From the NCBI RefSeq assembly GCF_027797465.1, contig NZ_CP115608.1, positions 1,240,001 through 1,304,000 of the forward strand: a stretch of 64,000 bases of DNA. The letters run 5' to 3'. A program made the position numbers and the translations under genes. The notes beneath the pieces are model-generated. The model was not told the DNA's origin. It was given only the letters and a program-made list of their open reading frames with translations, and did no database searches. The stretch's first letter is position 1. The number at the start of each line of letters is the position of its first letter. Source of the DNA: Campylobacter sp. CN_NE2 (lineage in GTDB: Bacteria > Campylobacterota > Campylobacteria > Campylobacterales > Campylobacteraceae). Shown here one piece after another: positions 17,063-26,481 of this stretch.

Positions 17063-17076
17063 AAAAAAAAAAAAAA
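17063..17076 (+). repeat. A14 homopolymer in a promoter region
   Basis: Fourteen A's lie directly before the -10 candidate TAGAAT (17081-17086) of the solute-binding protein gene, that is, between its -35 and -10 positions. Tract-length slippage would change promoter spacing. Confidence 0.55.
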
Positions 17077-17118
17077 CGATAGAATTGCGAATTCCAAAAT
17101 ATTTTTAGGAGATTTTTT

Positions 17119-17898
17119 ATGAAAAAATTACTATTCGGAGTTGTTTTGAGTCTATTTTATGCACAGTTTCTAGGAGCGCAGCCTTTAAGGTTGGCAACAG
17201 ATATGTCGTATCCGCCGTTTCAGTTTCTTGAAAAAGGCGAATTAAAAGGAGTTGAAACTGAAATTTTAGCTGAAATTTCAAAAAGAACAGGGTTGGAATT
17301 TAAGCCCGAAAAGACACCTTTTGATAAGATTTTTTCCGTCGTAGAATACGGAAATGCTGATATTGCCATGTCTGCAATCGACATAACACCAGAAAGACTA
17401 GTTGATTTTGATTTTTCAGAGAGTTACTATACTACGACGAATATTTTTGTGGCACTAGAAGGAAAATTTAATTCAATAGAGAATTTAAAAAACGCCAAAA
17501 TAGGCGTTATCTCTCCTGAAAGCACACAAGAAGAGCTTGCTAAAAGGCTAGGAAATGAAGTCATAGTATGCAATAGTCTTATGAACGGAGTATTATATTT
17601 AAATAACGGCAAAATAGATGCTTTGATTATAGAATCTGTTGCTACGCCGATAGTCGTGCATAATAGATACGAATTTTTGAGCGAAAAAGAAAAACAAGGG
17701 CTTGATATGTTAAAATCGTTTGGAACGCTCAAAAAAGCAGAAGTTTTCCATATAGATTTTGAAGGAAGTGCCGAGCAAGGTATGATGGTTAAAAAAGGTA
17801 CATTTGGCGAAGAGCTTGAAAAGATAAATAAAGCTATCAAAGATATGAAAGATGACGGCACGATAGAAACTATAATAAAAAAATACGGACTTCAATAA
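17119..17898 (+). CDS. Periplasmic amino-acid-type solute-binding protein (SBP_bac_3)
   Basis: 259 residues with a signal peptide (about 1-20, AQFLGAQ). The mature protein has the two-lobe polar amino acid-binding layout: LRLATDMSYPPFQFLEKGELKGVETEILAEI, then FDKIFSVVEYGNADIAMSAIDITPERL and NAKIGVISPESTQEELAK. It would feed an ABC importer, but no permease or ATPase gene is adjacent. It is either an orphan serving a transporter elsewhere or a sensor. AGGAG upstream; a 13-bp stem terminator follows. Confidence 0.88.
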   Translation: MKKLLFGVVLSLFYAQFLGAQPLRLATDMSYPPFQFLEKGELKGVETEILAEISKRTGLEFKPEKTPFDKIFSVVEYGNADIAMSAIDITPERLVDFDFSESYYTTTNIFVALEGKFNSIENLKNAKIGVISPESTQEELAKRLGNEVIVCNSLMNGVLYLNNGKIDALIIESVATPIVVHNRYEFLSEKEKQGLDMLKSFGTLKKAEVFHIDFEGSAEQGMMVKKGTFGEELEKINKAIKDMKDDGTIETIIKKYGLQ

Positions 17899-17923
17899 AT
17901 TTTTTAAATTCTTACCAAATAGT

Positions 17924-17956
17924 AAATTCTTTCCTTGAAAAAAGGAAAGAATTTTA
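17924..17956 (+). terminator. Rho-independent terminator after the solute-binding protein gene
   Basis: AAATTCTTTCCTT (17924-17936) pairs with AAGGAAAGAATTT (17942-17954) around a loop of five A-rich bases, then T's. Confidence 0.8.
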
Positions 17957-17974
17957 TAAATTTAATACAAATTC

Positions 17975-18004
17975 TTGACAAATTTGGGCTATATTTTATA
18001 TAAT
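17975..18004 (+). promoter_or_regulatory. Sigma-70 promoter of the S10 ribosomal operon
   Basis: Perfect consensus boxes: TTGACA 17975-17980, an 18-bp spacer, TATAAT 17999-18004. A full -35 box is rare in Campylobacter promoters and fits very strong expression. Confidence 0.88.
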
Positions 18005-18011
18005 CGCAGTC

Positions 18012-18047
18012 TTTTGTTACAAACAAAAGGTCGCGCGTTTGCGACAA
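18012..18047 (+). promoter_or_regulatory. S10 operon leader with two small hairpins
   Basis: CTTTTGTTACAAACAAAAG (18012-18030) and GTCGCGCGTTTGCGAC (about 18032-18047) form successive stems in the short untranslated leader before rpsJ. Ribosomal-protein feedback binding is possible but unproven; it does not look like the long E. coli L4-binding leader. Confidence 0.45.
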
Positions 18048-18068
18048 GTTCTTTTTAAAGGAAAAAAG

Positions 18069-18380
18069 ATGCAAAAAATCAGGTTAAAGCTAAAAGCTTA
18101 TGACCATAGGGTTTTAGATCGCACAGTTGCAGCAATCGTAGAAGCTGTCAAAAGAACGGGTGCCGATGTGAGAGGTCCGGTTCCGATGCCTACAAAAATC
18201 AAACGCTACACAGTCTTAAAATCTCCACACATTAACAAAGATTCGAGAGAGCAGTTTGAGATGAAAATTCACGCTCGTATGCTAGATATCGTAGCAGCTA
18301 CGCCTGATACGGTAGATTCGCTAACAAAACTTGACTTAGCTCCTGAGGTTAATGTCGAAGTGCGCGCGATGGGAAAATAA
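18069..18380 (+). CDS. rpsJ: 30S ribosomal protein S10
   Basis: 103 residues from ATG 18069, after AAAGGAAAAA; an upstream in-frame codon 30 bp earlier is in the leader. The family sequence is clear: [46 protein letters not shown]10 sits in the 30S head and doubles as NusE in antitermination. First gene of the S10/spc operon. Confidence 0.97.
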   Translation: MQKIRLKLKAYDHRVLDRTVAAIVEAVKRTGADVRGPVPMPTKIKRYTVLKSPHINKDSREQFEMKIHARMLDIVAATPDTVDSLTKLDLAPEVNVEVRAMGK

Positions 18381-18390
18381 GGGGTAAGTG

Positions 18391-18969
18391 ATGGAATATA
18401 TCGTAGAAAAAATAGGTATGAGTAGAACTATCAGCAGAAGCAGCACGCCCGTAACGCTTTTGAAACTTATCAACACAAAAGTTTGCGAAGTTTGTGAAGG
18501 CGGAAAAGCAATCGTTGCTTACGCTAACGGCAAAGCTTATAACAAAGCAATCGCCGGTCAGCAAAAAAAATACAACCTAAGCAAAGAATTTAACAAATTT
18601 GCTACTATCTGTGTAGAAAATGCAGAAGTCGGCGATCAAAATTTGGAAGTTTTAGCGGGTGCAAAAATTATAAAAACAAGCTTTACTTCAAAAGGTAAAG
18701 GTTATCAAGGTGTTATGAAACGACACGGATTTTCAGGTGGTCCTAAATCACACGGTAGCCGTTTTCACAGAAGACACGGATCTATCGGTAACTGCGAATG
18801 GCCGGGACGCGTTCAACCGGGCATGAAAATGGCAGGACATACGGGAAATGAAAAAATCACCGTAAAAAATGAAATCGTTAGCTTCGATGCCGAAAATAAA
18901 ATCTTAGTCGTAAAAGGTTCAGTTCCGGGATTTAACGGCGCAATGGGTAGAATAAGGATAGTAAAATGA
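18391..18969 (+). CDS. rplC: 50S ribosomal protein L3
   Basis: 192 residues. ATG 18391 is preferred over a GTG just before it because the AAGGGG ribosome-binding site is better spaced. [11 protein letters not shown] at the start and the long loop [23 protein letters not shown]...[14 protein letters not shown] are L3 hallmarks. It binds 23S near the peptidyl-transferase centre. Its end overlaps the rplD start by four bases. Confidence 0.97.
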   Translation: MEYIVEKIGMSRTISRSSTPVTLLKLINTKVCEVCEGGKAIVAYANGKAYNKAIAGQQKKYNLSKEFNKFATICVENAEVGDQNLEVLAGAKIIKTSFTSKGKGYQGVMKRHGFSGGPKSHGSRFHRRHGSIGNCEWPGRVQPGMKMAGHTGNEKITVKNEIVSFDAENKILVVKGSVPGFNGAMGRIRIVK

Positions 18970-19580
18970 GCAAAGTAAGTGTTCTTAATGAAAAATTAGA
19001 AAAAGCAAGTGAAATTGAACTTCCTGCAAAATATGCAGAAGTCAATCCGCACAATTTATACCTTTATGTCAAATCTTACCTTGCTTCACTTCGTGCAAAT
19101 ACGGCACAAACCAAAGGTCGTTCAGAAGTCAGCGGAGGCGGCAAAAAACCTTGGAGACAAAAAGGTAGAGGCGGCGCAAGAGCAGGTTCAACAAGAACAA
19201 ATGTTTGGGTTGGCGGAGCTGTTGCATTTGGTCCTACGACAGATAGAAACTATGAGCAAAAAGTCAATAAAAAACAAAAAAGATTGGCTCTTGAATTTGC
19301 ACTTAACGAAAAAGCCGAAAACGGCAAATTTTTCGTTACAGATAGCCTAGAAATTTCAAGCGGAAAAACAAAAGACGCTAGTGAATTTATCAAAAAACTA
19401 GGCGTAAGAGATGCTTTAATAGTTAAAAATGAACTTGATAGCAAAACTTTACTAGCATATAGAAATTTAGCAAACTGCTATGTTATCGACGCTAGTGAAA
19501 TCAATGCTTATTTGGTTGCGGTTTATAGTGCGGTTATCGTTGAAAAAGCGGCACTAGATTCAATAGTGAAAGAGGGCTAA
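18966..19580 (+). CDS. rplD: 50S ribosomal protein L4
   Basis: 204 residues. The exit-tunnel loop is visible: [26 protein letters not shown], the region where macrolide-resistance changes occur in other bacteria ([14 protein letters not shown] equivalent). ATGA overlap with rplC indicates translational coupling. Confidence 0.97.
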   Translation: MSKVSVLNEKLEKASEIELPAKYAEVNPHNLYLYVKSYLASLRANTAQTKGRSEVSGGGKKPWRQKGRGGARAGSTRTNVWVGGAVAFGPTTDRNYEQKVNKKQKRLALEFALNEKAENGKFFVTDSLEISSGKTKDASEFIKKLGVRDALIVKNELDSKTLLAYRNLANCYVIDASEINAYLVAVYSAVIVEKAALDSIVKEG

Positions 19581-19581
19581 A

Positions 19582-19863
19582 ATGGCAGATATAACAGATA
19601 TTAAAACAATTCTTTACACAGAAAAATCACTTGGTCTTCAAGAACAAGGTGTTGTTGTTATTCAAACAAGCCCTAGTATGACAAAAAACGGTTTAAAAGC
19701 TGTGTTAAAAGACTATTTTGGAATCACTCCGTTAAGAGTAAATTCTCTTAGAATGGACGGAAAAGTTAAAAGATTTAGAGGAAGAATCGGCGTAAGAAAT
19801 GATTTTAAGAAATTCTATGTCAAGCTTCCTGAGGGTGCGACCCTAGAAAGTGCGGAGGCATAA
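19582..19863 (+). CDS. rplW: 50S ribosomal protein L23
   Basis: 93 residues. L23 lies at the tunnel exit and docks trigger factor and [44 protein letters not shown] and the [20 protein letters not shown] hairpin are typical. One base separates it from rplD; it slightly overlaps the out-of-frame upstream of rplB. Confidence 0.96.
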   Translation: MADITDIKTILYTEKSLGLQEQGVVVIQTSPSMTKNGLKAVLKDYFGITPLRVNSLRMDGKVKRFRGRIGVRNDFKKFYVKLPEGATLESAEA

Positions 19864-19864
19864 G

Positions 19865-20695
19865 ATGGCGATAAAATCATATAAACCATATACTCCTAGT
19901 AGAAGATTTATGACAGGCATTAGCAGTGAAGATATTACTGCAAAAGCTAGTGTTAGAAGTCTGCTTGTGAAAATTCCTGCCTCGTCAGGTAGAAACAACC
20001 ACGGCAGAATCACAAGTCGTCATAAAGAAGCAGGTGCTAAAAAACTTTACAGAATTATCGATTTTAAAAGAACAAAATTTGGTGTTCCTGGTAAAGTAGA
20101 AGCTATCGAATACGATCCAAATAGAAATTGTAGAATCGCTTTGATTTCTTACGCAGATGGCGAAAAAAGATATATCATCAAACCAAGCGAACTAAAAGTT
20201 GGCGATGTTATCGCTTCTGCCGAAGCAGGTTTAGATATAAAACCGGGCAATGCAATGAAAATGAAAAGCATTCCTGTGGGAACGATTTTGCACAATATCG
20301 AGTTGAAGCCTGGCAAAGGCGCTCAAATGGCTAGATCAGCAGGCGGTTATGCTCAACTTATGGGTAAAGAAGAAAAATATGTAATTTTAAGACTTCCAAG
20401 CGGTGAGATGAGAAGAGTTTTGGCTGAGTGTATGGCTACTATCGGCGTTGTCGGCAATGAAGATTGGGCAAATGTTACACTTGGTAAAGCAGGACGAAAT
20501 CGCCACAGAGGAATTCGCCCTCAAACAAGAGGTTCTGCTATGAACCCGGTTGATCACCCACACGGTGGTGGTGAAGGCAAGAAAAATTCAGGTCGTCACC
20601 CAGTTACTCCATGGGGCAAACCAACAAAAGGTGCGAAAACTCGTCGTAAAAAAGCAAGTGATAAACTTATAATTTCTAGAAGGAAAGGAAAATAA
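19865..20695 (+). CDS. rplB: 50S ribosomal protein L2
   Basis: 276 residues from ATG 19865 (GGAGG upstream; a GTG 15 bases before is inside rplW). [40 protein letters not shown] and the catalytic-centre loop [31 protein letters not shown] are the L2 signature, including the conserved histidine of HPHGGGEG. Confidence 0.97.
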   Translation: MAIKSYKPYTPSRRFMTGISSEDITAKASVRSLLVKIPASSGRNNHGRITSRHKEAGAKKLYRIIDFKRTKFGVPGKVEAIEYDPNRNCRIALISYADGEKRYIIKPSELKVGDVIASAEAGLDIKPGNAMKMKSIPVGTILHNIELKPGKGAQMARSAGGYAQLMGKEEKYVILRLPSGEMRRVLAECMATIGVVGNEDWANVTLGKAGRNRHRGIRPQTRGSAMNPVDHPHGGGEGKKNSGRHPVTPWGKPTKGAKTRRKKASDKLIISRRKGK

Positions 20696-20697
20696 AG

Positions 20698-20979
20698 ATG
20701 GCTAGATCGCTAAAAAAAGGTCCTTTCGTAGATGATCATGTAATGAAAAAAGTTGTTGCAGCAAAAAAAGCTAATGATAATAAGCCGATCAAAACTTGGT
20801 CAAGACGCAGCACAATCGTGCCAGAGATGATTGGACTAACATTTAATGTTCATAACGGAAAAAGTTTTATTCCTGTTTATGTTACAGAACACCATATCGG
20901 TTATAAATTAGGTGAGTTTGCTCCAACTAGAACTTTCAAAGGCCACAAAGGCTCAGTTCAAAAGAAAATCGGTAAATAA
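20698..20979 (+). CDS. rpsS: 30S ribosomal protein S19
   Basis: 93 residues. [19 protein letters not shown] and [26 protein letters not shown] are diagnostic. Binds the 30S head with S13. Confidence 0.97.
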   Translation: MARSLKKGPFVDDHVMKKVVAAKKANDNKPIKTWSRRSTIVPEMIGLTFNVHNGKSFIPVYVTEHHIGYKLGEFAPTRTFKGHKGSVQKKIGK

Positions 20980-20989
20980 GGGGAAATAA

Positions 20990-21319
20990 ATGAGTAAATC
21001 AACTATTAAATTTGTTCGCCTTTCACCGACTAAGGCAAGACTTATCGCAAAACAAGTTCAAGGCATGAACGCTGAATTTGCACTTGCAACTTTGGAATTT
21101 ACTCCAAATCGCGGTGCAAAATATATCGCTACTGCTATTTCAAGTGCAGTTGCAAACGGCGGTTTTGAACCGGAAGAAGTTATAGTAAAAAGTTGTCGTG
21201 TAGATGCTGGTCCCGTGCTAAAAAGATTTAGACCAAGAGCAAGAGGAACAGCAAGTAGAATAAGAAAACCAACTTCACACATTAGCGTTGAAGTAGCTAA
21301 ACCAAGTAAGGAAGCATAA
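20990..21319 (+). CDS. rplV: 50S ribosomal protein L22
   Basis: 109 residues. It starts [25 protein letters not shown] and has the tunnel hairpin [25 protein letters not shown]. Its beta hairpin lines the exit tunnel with L4. Confidence 0.97.
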   Translation: MSKSTIKFVRLSPTKARLIAKQVQGMNAEFALATLEFTPNRGAKYIATAISSAVANGGFEPEEVIVKSCRVDAGPVLKRFRPRARGTASRIRKPTSHISVEVAKPSKEA

Positions 21320-21320
21320 T

Positions 21321-22019
21321 ATGGGACAAAAAGTTAATCCGATTGGCCTAAGATTAGGCATAAATAGAAACTGGGAATCAAGATGGTTTCCTTCAAAAGC
21401 TACGCTTCCTGAAAGTATCGGCGAAGACTACAAAATTCGCAAATTCTTAAAAGCGAAGCTTTACTATGCAGGAATCAATCAAATTTTGATTGAAAGAACT
21501 GCTAAAAAAATTCGTGTTACTATCGTTGCGGCACGCCCTGGAATTATCATCGGTAAAAAAGGTAGCGAAGTAGAGAATTTGAAAAATGAAGTAGTTGCTT
21601 TGGTTAATAAAGATGTAACAATCAATATTAAAGAAGAGAGAAAAGCAGGAAGTTCAGCTCAATTAGCAGCAGAAAATGTTGCTATGCAACTAGAGCGCCG
21701 TGTTGCATTTAGACGCGCTATGAAAAAAGTTATTCAAGGTGCGCAAAAAGCAGGTGCAAAAGGTATTAAAATTTCAGTTGCAGGTCGTTTAGGTGGTGCT
21801 GAAATGGCAAGAACCGAGTGGTATTTAGAAGGTAGAGTTCCGCTTCATACACTAAGAGCTAGAATCGATTATGGCTTTGCAGAAGCACACACTACTTACG
21901 GAAATATCGGCGTAAAAGTATGGATTTTCAAAGGCGAAGTTCTTCAAAAAGGAATTCAAGCTGAAAAATCAGAAGAAAATGCGCCTAAAAAACCACGAAG
22001 ATCAAGAAGGGGTAAATAG
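21321..22019 (+). CDS. rpsC: 30S ribosomal protein S3
   Basis: 232 residues. [23 protein letters not shown], then the KH domain ([22 protein letters not shown]) and the C-terminal [11 protein letters not shown] strand. The tail is basic. One base after rplV. Confidence 0.97.
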   Translation: MGQKVNPIGLRLGINRNWESRWFPSKATLPESIGEDYKIRKFLKAKLYYAGINQILIERTAKKIRVTIVAARPGIIIGKKGSEVENLKNEVVALVNKDVTINIKEERKAGSSAQLAAENVAMQLERRVAFRRAMKKVIQGAQKAGAKGIKISVAGRLGGAEMARTEWYLEGRVPLHTLRARIDYGFAEAHTTYGNIGVKVWIFKGEVLQKGIQAEKSEENAPKKPRRSRRGK

Positions 22020-22021
22020 TC

Positions 22022-22447
22022 ATGTTGATGCCTAAAAGAACAAAATATCGCAAAATGATGAAAGGTCGCAATCGCGGCTATGCAACAAGAGGAAATCAAC
22101 TAAGTTATGGCGAATTTGGTATTAAAGCTGTTGAAGCAGGTAGAATAAATTCACGCCAAATCGAAGCAGCTCGTGTTGCTATGACTCGTTTTGTTAAAAG
22201 ACAAGCAAAAATTTGGATTACAGTATTCCCTGATAAACCGCTTACTAAAAAACCTCTTCAAACTCGTATGGGTAAAGGTAAAGCAGGTGTTGAAGAGTGG
22301 GTTATGAATATTAAACCGGGAAGAATTATATTTGAAATGACCGGTGTTAGTGAAGAAGTAGCTAGACAAGCTCTTACACTTTCTATTCACAAATTGCCGT
22401 TTAAGACAAAAATCGTAACGAGGGAAAGTGAAAATGAACTATACTGA
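22022..22447 (+). CDS. rplP: 50S ribosomal protein L16
   Basis: 141 residues from ATG 22022 ([25 protein letters not shown]). A second ATG two codons in is possible, but the extended start is the usual one in Campylobacter. [26 protein letters not shown] carries the conserved arginine loop near the A-site tRNA. Confidence 0.96.
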   Translation: MLMPKRTKYRKMMKGRNRGYATRGNQLSYGEFGIKAVEAGRINSRQIEAARVAMTRFVKRQAKIWITVFPDKPLTKKPLQTRMGKGKAGVEEWVMNIKPGRIIFEMTGVSEEVARQALTLSIHKLPFKTKIVTRESENELY

Positions 22448-22619
22448 GTTGAAAGATAAAAATTTGAGCGAATTAAACGCTATGTTAAAAGAAAAAAAGG
22501 TGCTTTTGTTTGAACTTAGACAAAAGCTAAAAACTATGCAGCTAACTAACCCAAATGAAATTCGTGCGGTTAAAAAAGAGATCGCACAAATCAATACTGC
22601 AATTAGTGCAATGAAATAA
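22434..22619 (+). CDS. rpmC: 50S ribosomal protein L29
   Basis: 61 residues from ATG 22434, inside the rplP tail (14-base overlap), with GGGAAAG upstream; a GTG two codons earlier is less likely. [18 protein letters not shown]...[21 protein letters not shown] is typical. Two long helices, no other domain. Confidence 0.95.
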   Translation: MNYTELKDKNLSELNAMLKEKKVLLFELRQKLKTMQLTNPNEIRAVKKEIAQINTAISAMK

Positions 22620-22630
22620 GGGGTGGAATT

Positions 22631-22882
22631 ATGGCATTTAAAAGAGAAATTCAAGGCGTAGTTCTTAAAAAAGCGGGCGATAAAACCGCAACTATTTTGG
22701 TAGAAAGAAGAGTTATTCATCCAAGATATAGAAAAATCGTAAAAAGATTTAAAAAATATCTTGTTCATGATGAAAATAATGTAGTAAATATCGGTGATAC
22801 GATTTCAGCAGTTGAGTGCAGACCACTAAGTGCTAGAAAATCATTCCGCCTAAAAGCAGTTTTGAAAGCAGGAGTTGAATAA
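22631..22882 (+). CDS. rpsQ: 30S ribosomal protein S17
   Basis: 83 residues with OB-fold signature: [46 protein letters not shown]...[20 protein letters not shown]. Its stop overlaps the rplN ATG by one base. Confidence 0.96.
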   Translation: MAFKREIQGVVLKKAGDKTATILVERRVIHPRYRKIVKRFKKYLVHDENNVVNIGDTISAVECRPLSARKSFRLKAVLKAGVE

Positions 22883-23250
22883 TGATACAAAGTTTTACAA
22901 GACTAGCAGTAGCCGACAATAGCGGTGCAAAAGAACTTATGTGTATTAAAGTTCTTGGCGGAAGTAAAAGAAGATATGCTACAATCGGTGATATTATCGT
23001 TTGTAGCGTTAAAAAAGCACTTCCAAACGGAAAAATTAAAAGAGGTCAAGTTGTAAAAGCTGTTGTAGTTAGAACTACAAAAGAAATTCACAGAGAAAAT
23101 GGATCGCTAATCAGATTTGACGAAAATGCAGCTGTTATCCTAGATAACAAAAAAGAGCCTATCGGAACTCGTATTTTCGGACCTGTTGGTCGTGAAGTTA
23201 GATATAGCGGTTTTATGAAAATCGTATCTCTTGCTCCGGAGGTTTTATAA
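22882..23250 (+). CDS. rplN: 50S ribosomal protein L14
   Basis: 122 residues. [28 protein letters not shown] and [30 protein letters not shown] are diagnostic. It lies at the subunit interface. One-base overlap at both ends. Confidence 0.97.
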   Translation: MIQSFTRLAVADNSGAKELMCIKVLGGSKRRYATIGDIIVCSVKKALPNGKIKRGQVVKAVVVRTTKEIHRENGSLIRFDENAAVILDNKKEPIGTRIFGPVGREVRYSGFMKIVSLAPEVL

Positions 23251-23483
23251 TGGCAACCAAATTTAAAATTAAAAAAGGCAATGAAGTAAAAATCATTGCA
23301 GGAGACGATAAAGGTAAAACAGGCGTTGTAAAAGCTGTTTATCCTAAAAAAGGTCAAGTTATCGTTGAGGGTTGTAAAATGGCTAAAAAAGCAATCAAAC
23401 CTAGCGAAAAAAATCCAAACGGCGGATTTGTAAATAAAGAGATGCCGATTGATATTTCAAATGTAGCATTGATCGAGGGTTAA
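23250..23483 (+). CDS. rplX: 50S ribosomal protein L24
   Basis: 77 residues with the KOW motif [33 protein letters not shown]. It is shorter than the roughly 104 of E. coli, as usual for epsilonproteobacteria. It initiates 50S assembly. Confidence 0.95.
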   Translation: MATKFKIKKGNEVKIIAGDDKGKTGVVKAVYPKKGQVIVEGCKMAKKAIKPSEKNPNGGFVNKEMPIDISNVALIEG

Positions 23484-23485
23484 TT

Positions 23486-24031
23486 ATGAGTAGATTACAA
23501 GAACAATATAACGAAAAAATTAAACCTGCTTTGGTTAAGGAATTTGACATAAAAAATCCTATGCTAATCCCTGCACTTGAAAAAGTAGTTATCAGTGTGG
23601 GTGCTGGCGAATCAAGCAAAGATCAAAAAGTGTTGCAAAATATGGCAGATACTATATCTTTGATTGCAGGTCAAAAAGCACTTATTACAAATGCTAAAAA
23701 ATCTGTTGCAGGTTTTAAGGTCAGAGAAGGCTTTCCTGTTGGTATAAAAGTTACACTAAGAAAAGAGCAAATGTATGCGTTTTTAGATAAACTAATTACA
23801 ATTGCTTTGCCAAGAGTTAAAGATTTTAGAGGCGTTCCAAGAGACGGATTTGACGGAAGAGGAAATTATAACTTCGGTTTAAACGAACAACTAATGTTCC
23901 CGGAAGTTGAGTATGATAAAATTTTAAGAACTCACGGTATGAATATAACAATCGTAACTACAACAAACAGCGACAAAGAGGCGTTTAAATTGCTAGAACT
24001 ATTTGGCATGCCTTTTGCGAAAGGAAAGTAA
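23486..24031 (+). CDS. rplE: 50S ribosomal protein L5
   Basis: 181 residues. [46 protein letters not shown] and [24 protein letters not shown] are characteristic. Binds 5S rRNA. Confidence 0.97.
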   Translation: MSRLQEQYNEKIKPALVKEFDIKNPMLIPALEKVVISVGAGESSKDQKVLQNMADTISLIAGQKALITNAKKSVAGFKVREGFPVGIKVTLRKEQMYAFLDKLITIALPRVKDFRGVPRDGFDGRGNYNFGLNEQLMFPEVEYDKILRTHGMNITIVTTTNSDKEAFKLLELFGMPFAKGK

Positions 24032-24032
24032 G

Positions 24033-24218
24033 ATGGCAAAAAAATCAATGATAGCTAAGGCAAAACGCCCTGCTAAATTCAGCTCTCGTGCATATACAAG
24101 ATGCCAAATTTGCGGAAGACCGCACTCTGTTTATAGAGATTTTGGAATTTGCCGTGTATGTTTAAGAAAAATGGCTAATGAAGGTTTGATCCCAGGCCTT
24201 AAAAAAGCAAGTTGGTAA
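24033..24218 (+). CDS. rpsN: 30S ribosomal protein S14, zinc-binding type
   Basis: 61 residues from ATG 24033 (AAAGGAAAG upstream); the longer frame from 24003 starts inside rpl[23 protein letters not shown] provides the four-cysteine zinc ribbon (C+ form), unlike the 101-residue E. coli S14. Confidence 0.96.
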   Translation: MAKKSMIAKAKRPAKFSSRAYTRCQICGRPHSVYRDFGICRVCLRKMANEGLIPGLKKASW

Positions 24219-24227
24219 GGAAAAGTT

Positions 24228-24623
24228 ATGATAAATGATTTGATTTCAGACGGACTAACTCGTATCAGAAATGCCGCTATGAGAAGACTTGATACAACCA
24301 AGCTTCTCCACTCAAAAGTTGTTGAAGCAACTTTGAGTATTTTGGCTGCAAAAGGTTATATCGAAAGCTACAATGTTGTTGAAGAAAACAACAAAAAATT
24401 CATCAATGTTGTGCTTAAATATGATGAACGAGGCAGAAGCGTAATTAACGAAATAAAAAGAGTTTCAAAACCGGGAAGACGCGTTTATCAAGGTAAAGAC
24501 GAGATAAAAAGATTTAAAAACGGTTACGGAACTATTATCGTTAGCACAAGCAAAGGCGTTATGAGCGGTATCGAAGCAAGTAAAGCCGGTGTTGGCGGCG
24601 AAGTGCTTTGCACTATTTGGTAA
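24228..24623 (+). CDS. rpsH: 30S ribosomal protein S8
   Basis: 131 residues. [20 protein letters not shown] and [31 protein letters not shown] are diagnostic. In E. coli S8 represses its operon by binding the mRNA; the hairpin just downstream is in the right region to ask about such control here. Confidence 0.96.
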   Translation: MINDLISDGLTRIRNAAMRRLDTTKLLHSKVVEATLSILAAKGYIESYNVVEENNKKFINVVLKYDERGRSVINEIKRVSKPGRRVYQGKDEIKRFKNGYGTIIVSTSKGVMSGIEASKAGVGGEVLCTIW

Positions 24624-24632
24624 GATTAGTTT

Positions 24633-24673
24633 CTACTTTTTTATGGTATTGTGGTATCCATTCGTAAAAGTAG
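24633..24673 (+). promoter_or_regulatory. Hairpin in the rpsH-rplF spacer
   Basis: CTACTTTT (24633) pairs with AAAAGTAG (24666), with inner ATGG/CCAT. This 81-base spacer is the longest inside the S10/spc operon, so it may be an attenuator, processing site or ribosomal-protein target. No polyU follows, so it is not a full terminator. Confidence 0.5.
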
Positions 24674-24704
24674 TCATACCCTAGACAAGTAAAGAAGGAA
24701 AGAT

Positions 24705-25241
24705 ATGTCAAGAATAGGAAAACAACCTGTAACTATTCCAAACGGAGTAGAGGTTAAATTTGAAGGTTCTGCGCTTAAATTTAAAAAAGGAAATAGCGTA
24801 AAAGAACTAGACTTGAAAAATCAAGTTGATGTAAAAATAGAAGACGGAAAAGTTGTATTTTCACCAAAAGGCGAAGATAGACAAAGTAGAGCATATTGGG
24901 GAACTTATAGAGCCCTAACAAACAACATTATCGTTGGTTTGACTGACGGCTTTACTAGACAACTTGAAATCAACGGCGTTGGTTACAAAGCGGCGATGAA
25001 AGGTAAAGTTTTAGAGCTAAGTCTAGGTTTTTCTCATGTTATAAATTATGAAGCTCCGCAAGGAATCGAAATTTCAGTTGAGAAAAATATCATCACAATC
25101 AAAGGCTCAGACAAACAACAAGTAGGTCAAGTAGCTGCTGAGGTTAGAGGTTTTAGACCGCCTGAACCATACAAAGGTAAAGGTGTTAAATATGTCGAAG
25201 AACGCATTATCCGCAAAGCCGGTAAAACATCTAAGAAATAA
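24705..25241 (+). CDS. rplF: 50S ribosomal protein L6
   Basis: 178 residues. [21 protein letters not shown], then [25 protein letters not shown] and the C-terminal [24 protein letters not shown]. Two tandem domains. AAGAAGGAAAG upstream. Confidence 0.97.
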   Translation: MSRIGKQPVTIPNGVEVKFEGSALKFKKGNSVKELDLKNQVDVKIEDGKVVFSPKGEDRQSRAYWGTYRALTNNIIVGLTDGFTRQLEINGVGYKAAMKGKVLELSLGFSHVINYEAPQGIEISVEKNIITIKGSDKQQVGQVAAEVRGFRPPEPYKGKGVKYVEERIIRKAGKTSKK

Positions 25242-25252
25242 GGGTTAAGACA

Positions 25253-25609
25253 ATGACAGCAAATGTATTAAAAAGAAAACTTTCTTTAAGAATCAAAAGA
25301 AAAAGAAGAATTAGAGCAAACATTTCAGGTTGCCCTGCTTGCCCAAGAATTTCTATTTTCAAATCAAACAGAACAATCTATGTTCAAGCGATTGATGATG
25401 TTAATGGTAGCACAATCTGTGCAAGTAGCGGAAAATCTTTAAATTTGAAGGCAAATAAAGCAGGTGCGACTGAACTTGCGAAAGATTTTGCGGCAAAATT
25501 AAAAGATAAAAAAATCGAACAAGGTGTTTTTGACAGAAACGGCTATTTGTATCACGGCGTAATCGCAGCTTTTGCTGATGCGCTAAGAGAAAACGGAATT
25601 AAACTATAA
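25253..25609 (+). CDS. rplR: 50S ribosomal protein L18
   Basis: 118 residues. [49 protein letters not shown] and [26 protein letters not shown]. Binds 5S rRNA with L5. Confidence 0.97.
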   Translation: MTANVLKRKLSLRIKRKRRIRANISGCPACPRISIFKSNRTIYVQAIDDVNGSTICASSGKSLNLKANKAGATELAKDFAAKLKDKKIEQGVFDRNGYLYHGVIAAFADALRENGIKL

Positions 25610-25625
25610 CCCAAAGGAAATGATG

Positions 25626-26069
25626 ATGGAAAAATATAACAGAGAAGAATTCGAAGAAGTAATCGTCAATATCGGCAGGGTTACAAAAGTCGTAAAGGGC
25701 GGTAGAAGATTTAGATTTACAGCTCTTGTTGTTGTCGGAAATAGAAACGGACTAGTAGGATACGGATTTGGTAAATCAAAAGAAGTTCCTGATGCTATCA
25801 AAAAAGCCGTAGATGATGCTTTTAAAAACATTATTGATGTTAAGTTAAAAGGTTCAACTATATCTCACGATATAGAGGTTAAATACAATGCAAGTAGAAT
25901 TTTACTAAAACCGGCTAGCGAAGGTACCGGCGTTATCGCAGGTGGTTCTGTTCGCCCTGTTTTAGAACTTGCAGGTATCAAAGATATTTTGACAAAATCA
26001 CTTGGATCAAACAACTCATCAAATGTTGTAAGAGCTACAATGAAAGCTCTTAGTATGCTAAAAAATTAA
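25626..26069 (+). CDS. rpsE: 30S ribosomal protein S5
   Basis: 147 residues. Three ATGs lie in a row (25620, 25623, 25626); the third has the best spacing to AAAGGA and matches the family start [33 protein letters not shown] and the loop [31 protein letters not shown] are typical. It is involved in decoding fidelity. rpmD (L30) would normally follow but is absent, as in other Campylobacter. Confidence 0.95.
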   Translation: MEKYNREEFEEVIVNIGRVTKVVKGGRRFRFTALVVVGNRNGLVGYGFGKSKEVPDAIKKAVDDAFKNIIDVKLKGSTISHDIEVKYNASRILLKPASEGTGVIAGGSVRPVLELAGIKDILTKSLGSNNSSNVVRATMKALSMLKN

Positions 26070-26079
26070 AGGATAGATG

Positions 26080-26481
26080 ATGGGACTTGAAAATTTACAA
26101 AAAGCCGCAGGTTCAACTAAAAAAACAAAAAGAATCGGTCGCGGTCAAGGAAGCGGTTGGGGCAAAACTGCTACAAAAGGTGGTAAAGGTCAAACTGCAA
26201 GAAAAGGTTATAACGAAAAAAGAGGTTTTGAAGGCGGACAACAACCGCTTCAAAGAAGACTACCAAAAGTAGGTTTTGCTTCTAAATTTGAAAAACCTTA
26301 TGTTATAAATGTTGAGAAAATTTCAGCCGTTAAAGAGTTAAGCGAGATTACATTTGAGACTATCGCAAGTGTGCATAAATTCTCTAACAGCGTGAAAAAA
26401 ATCAAACTAATAGGTGCAAGCGCAAAAGATCTTGCTTCAAAAATCAAAGATGAGAAAATAGTTACAAGCGGACAAAAATAA
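26080..26481 (+). CDS. rplO: 50S ribosomal protein L15
   Basis: 133 residues. ATG 26080 is preferred to the adjacent 26077 on spacing from AGGA. The Gly/Lys-rich block [30 protein letters not shown] and [17 protein letters not shown] define L15. One-base overlap with secY. Confidence 0.95.
   Translation: MGLENLQKAAGSTKKTKRIGRGQGSGWGKTATKGGKGQTARKGYNEKRGFEGGQQPLQRRLPKVGFASKFEKPYVINVEKISAVKELSEITFETIASVHKFSNSVKKIKLIGASAKDLASKIKDEKIVTSGQK

Noticed and set aside
25610-26080. rpmD (L30) between rpsE and rplO
   Set aside because: Only seven to ten bases separate the genes; absence is normal in this group.
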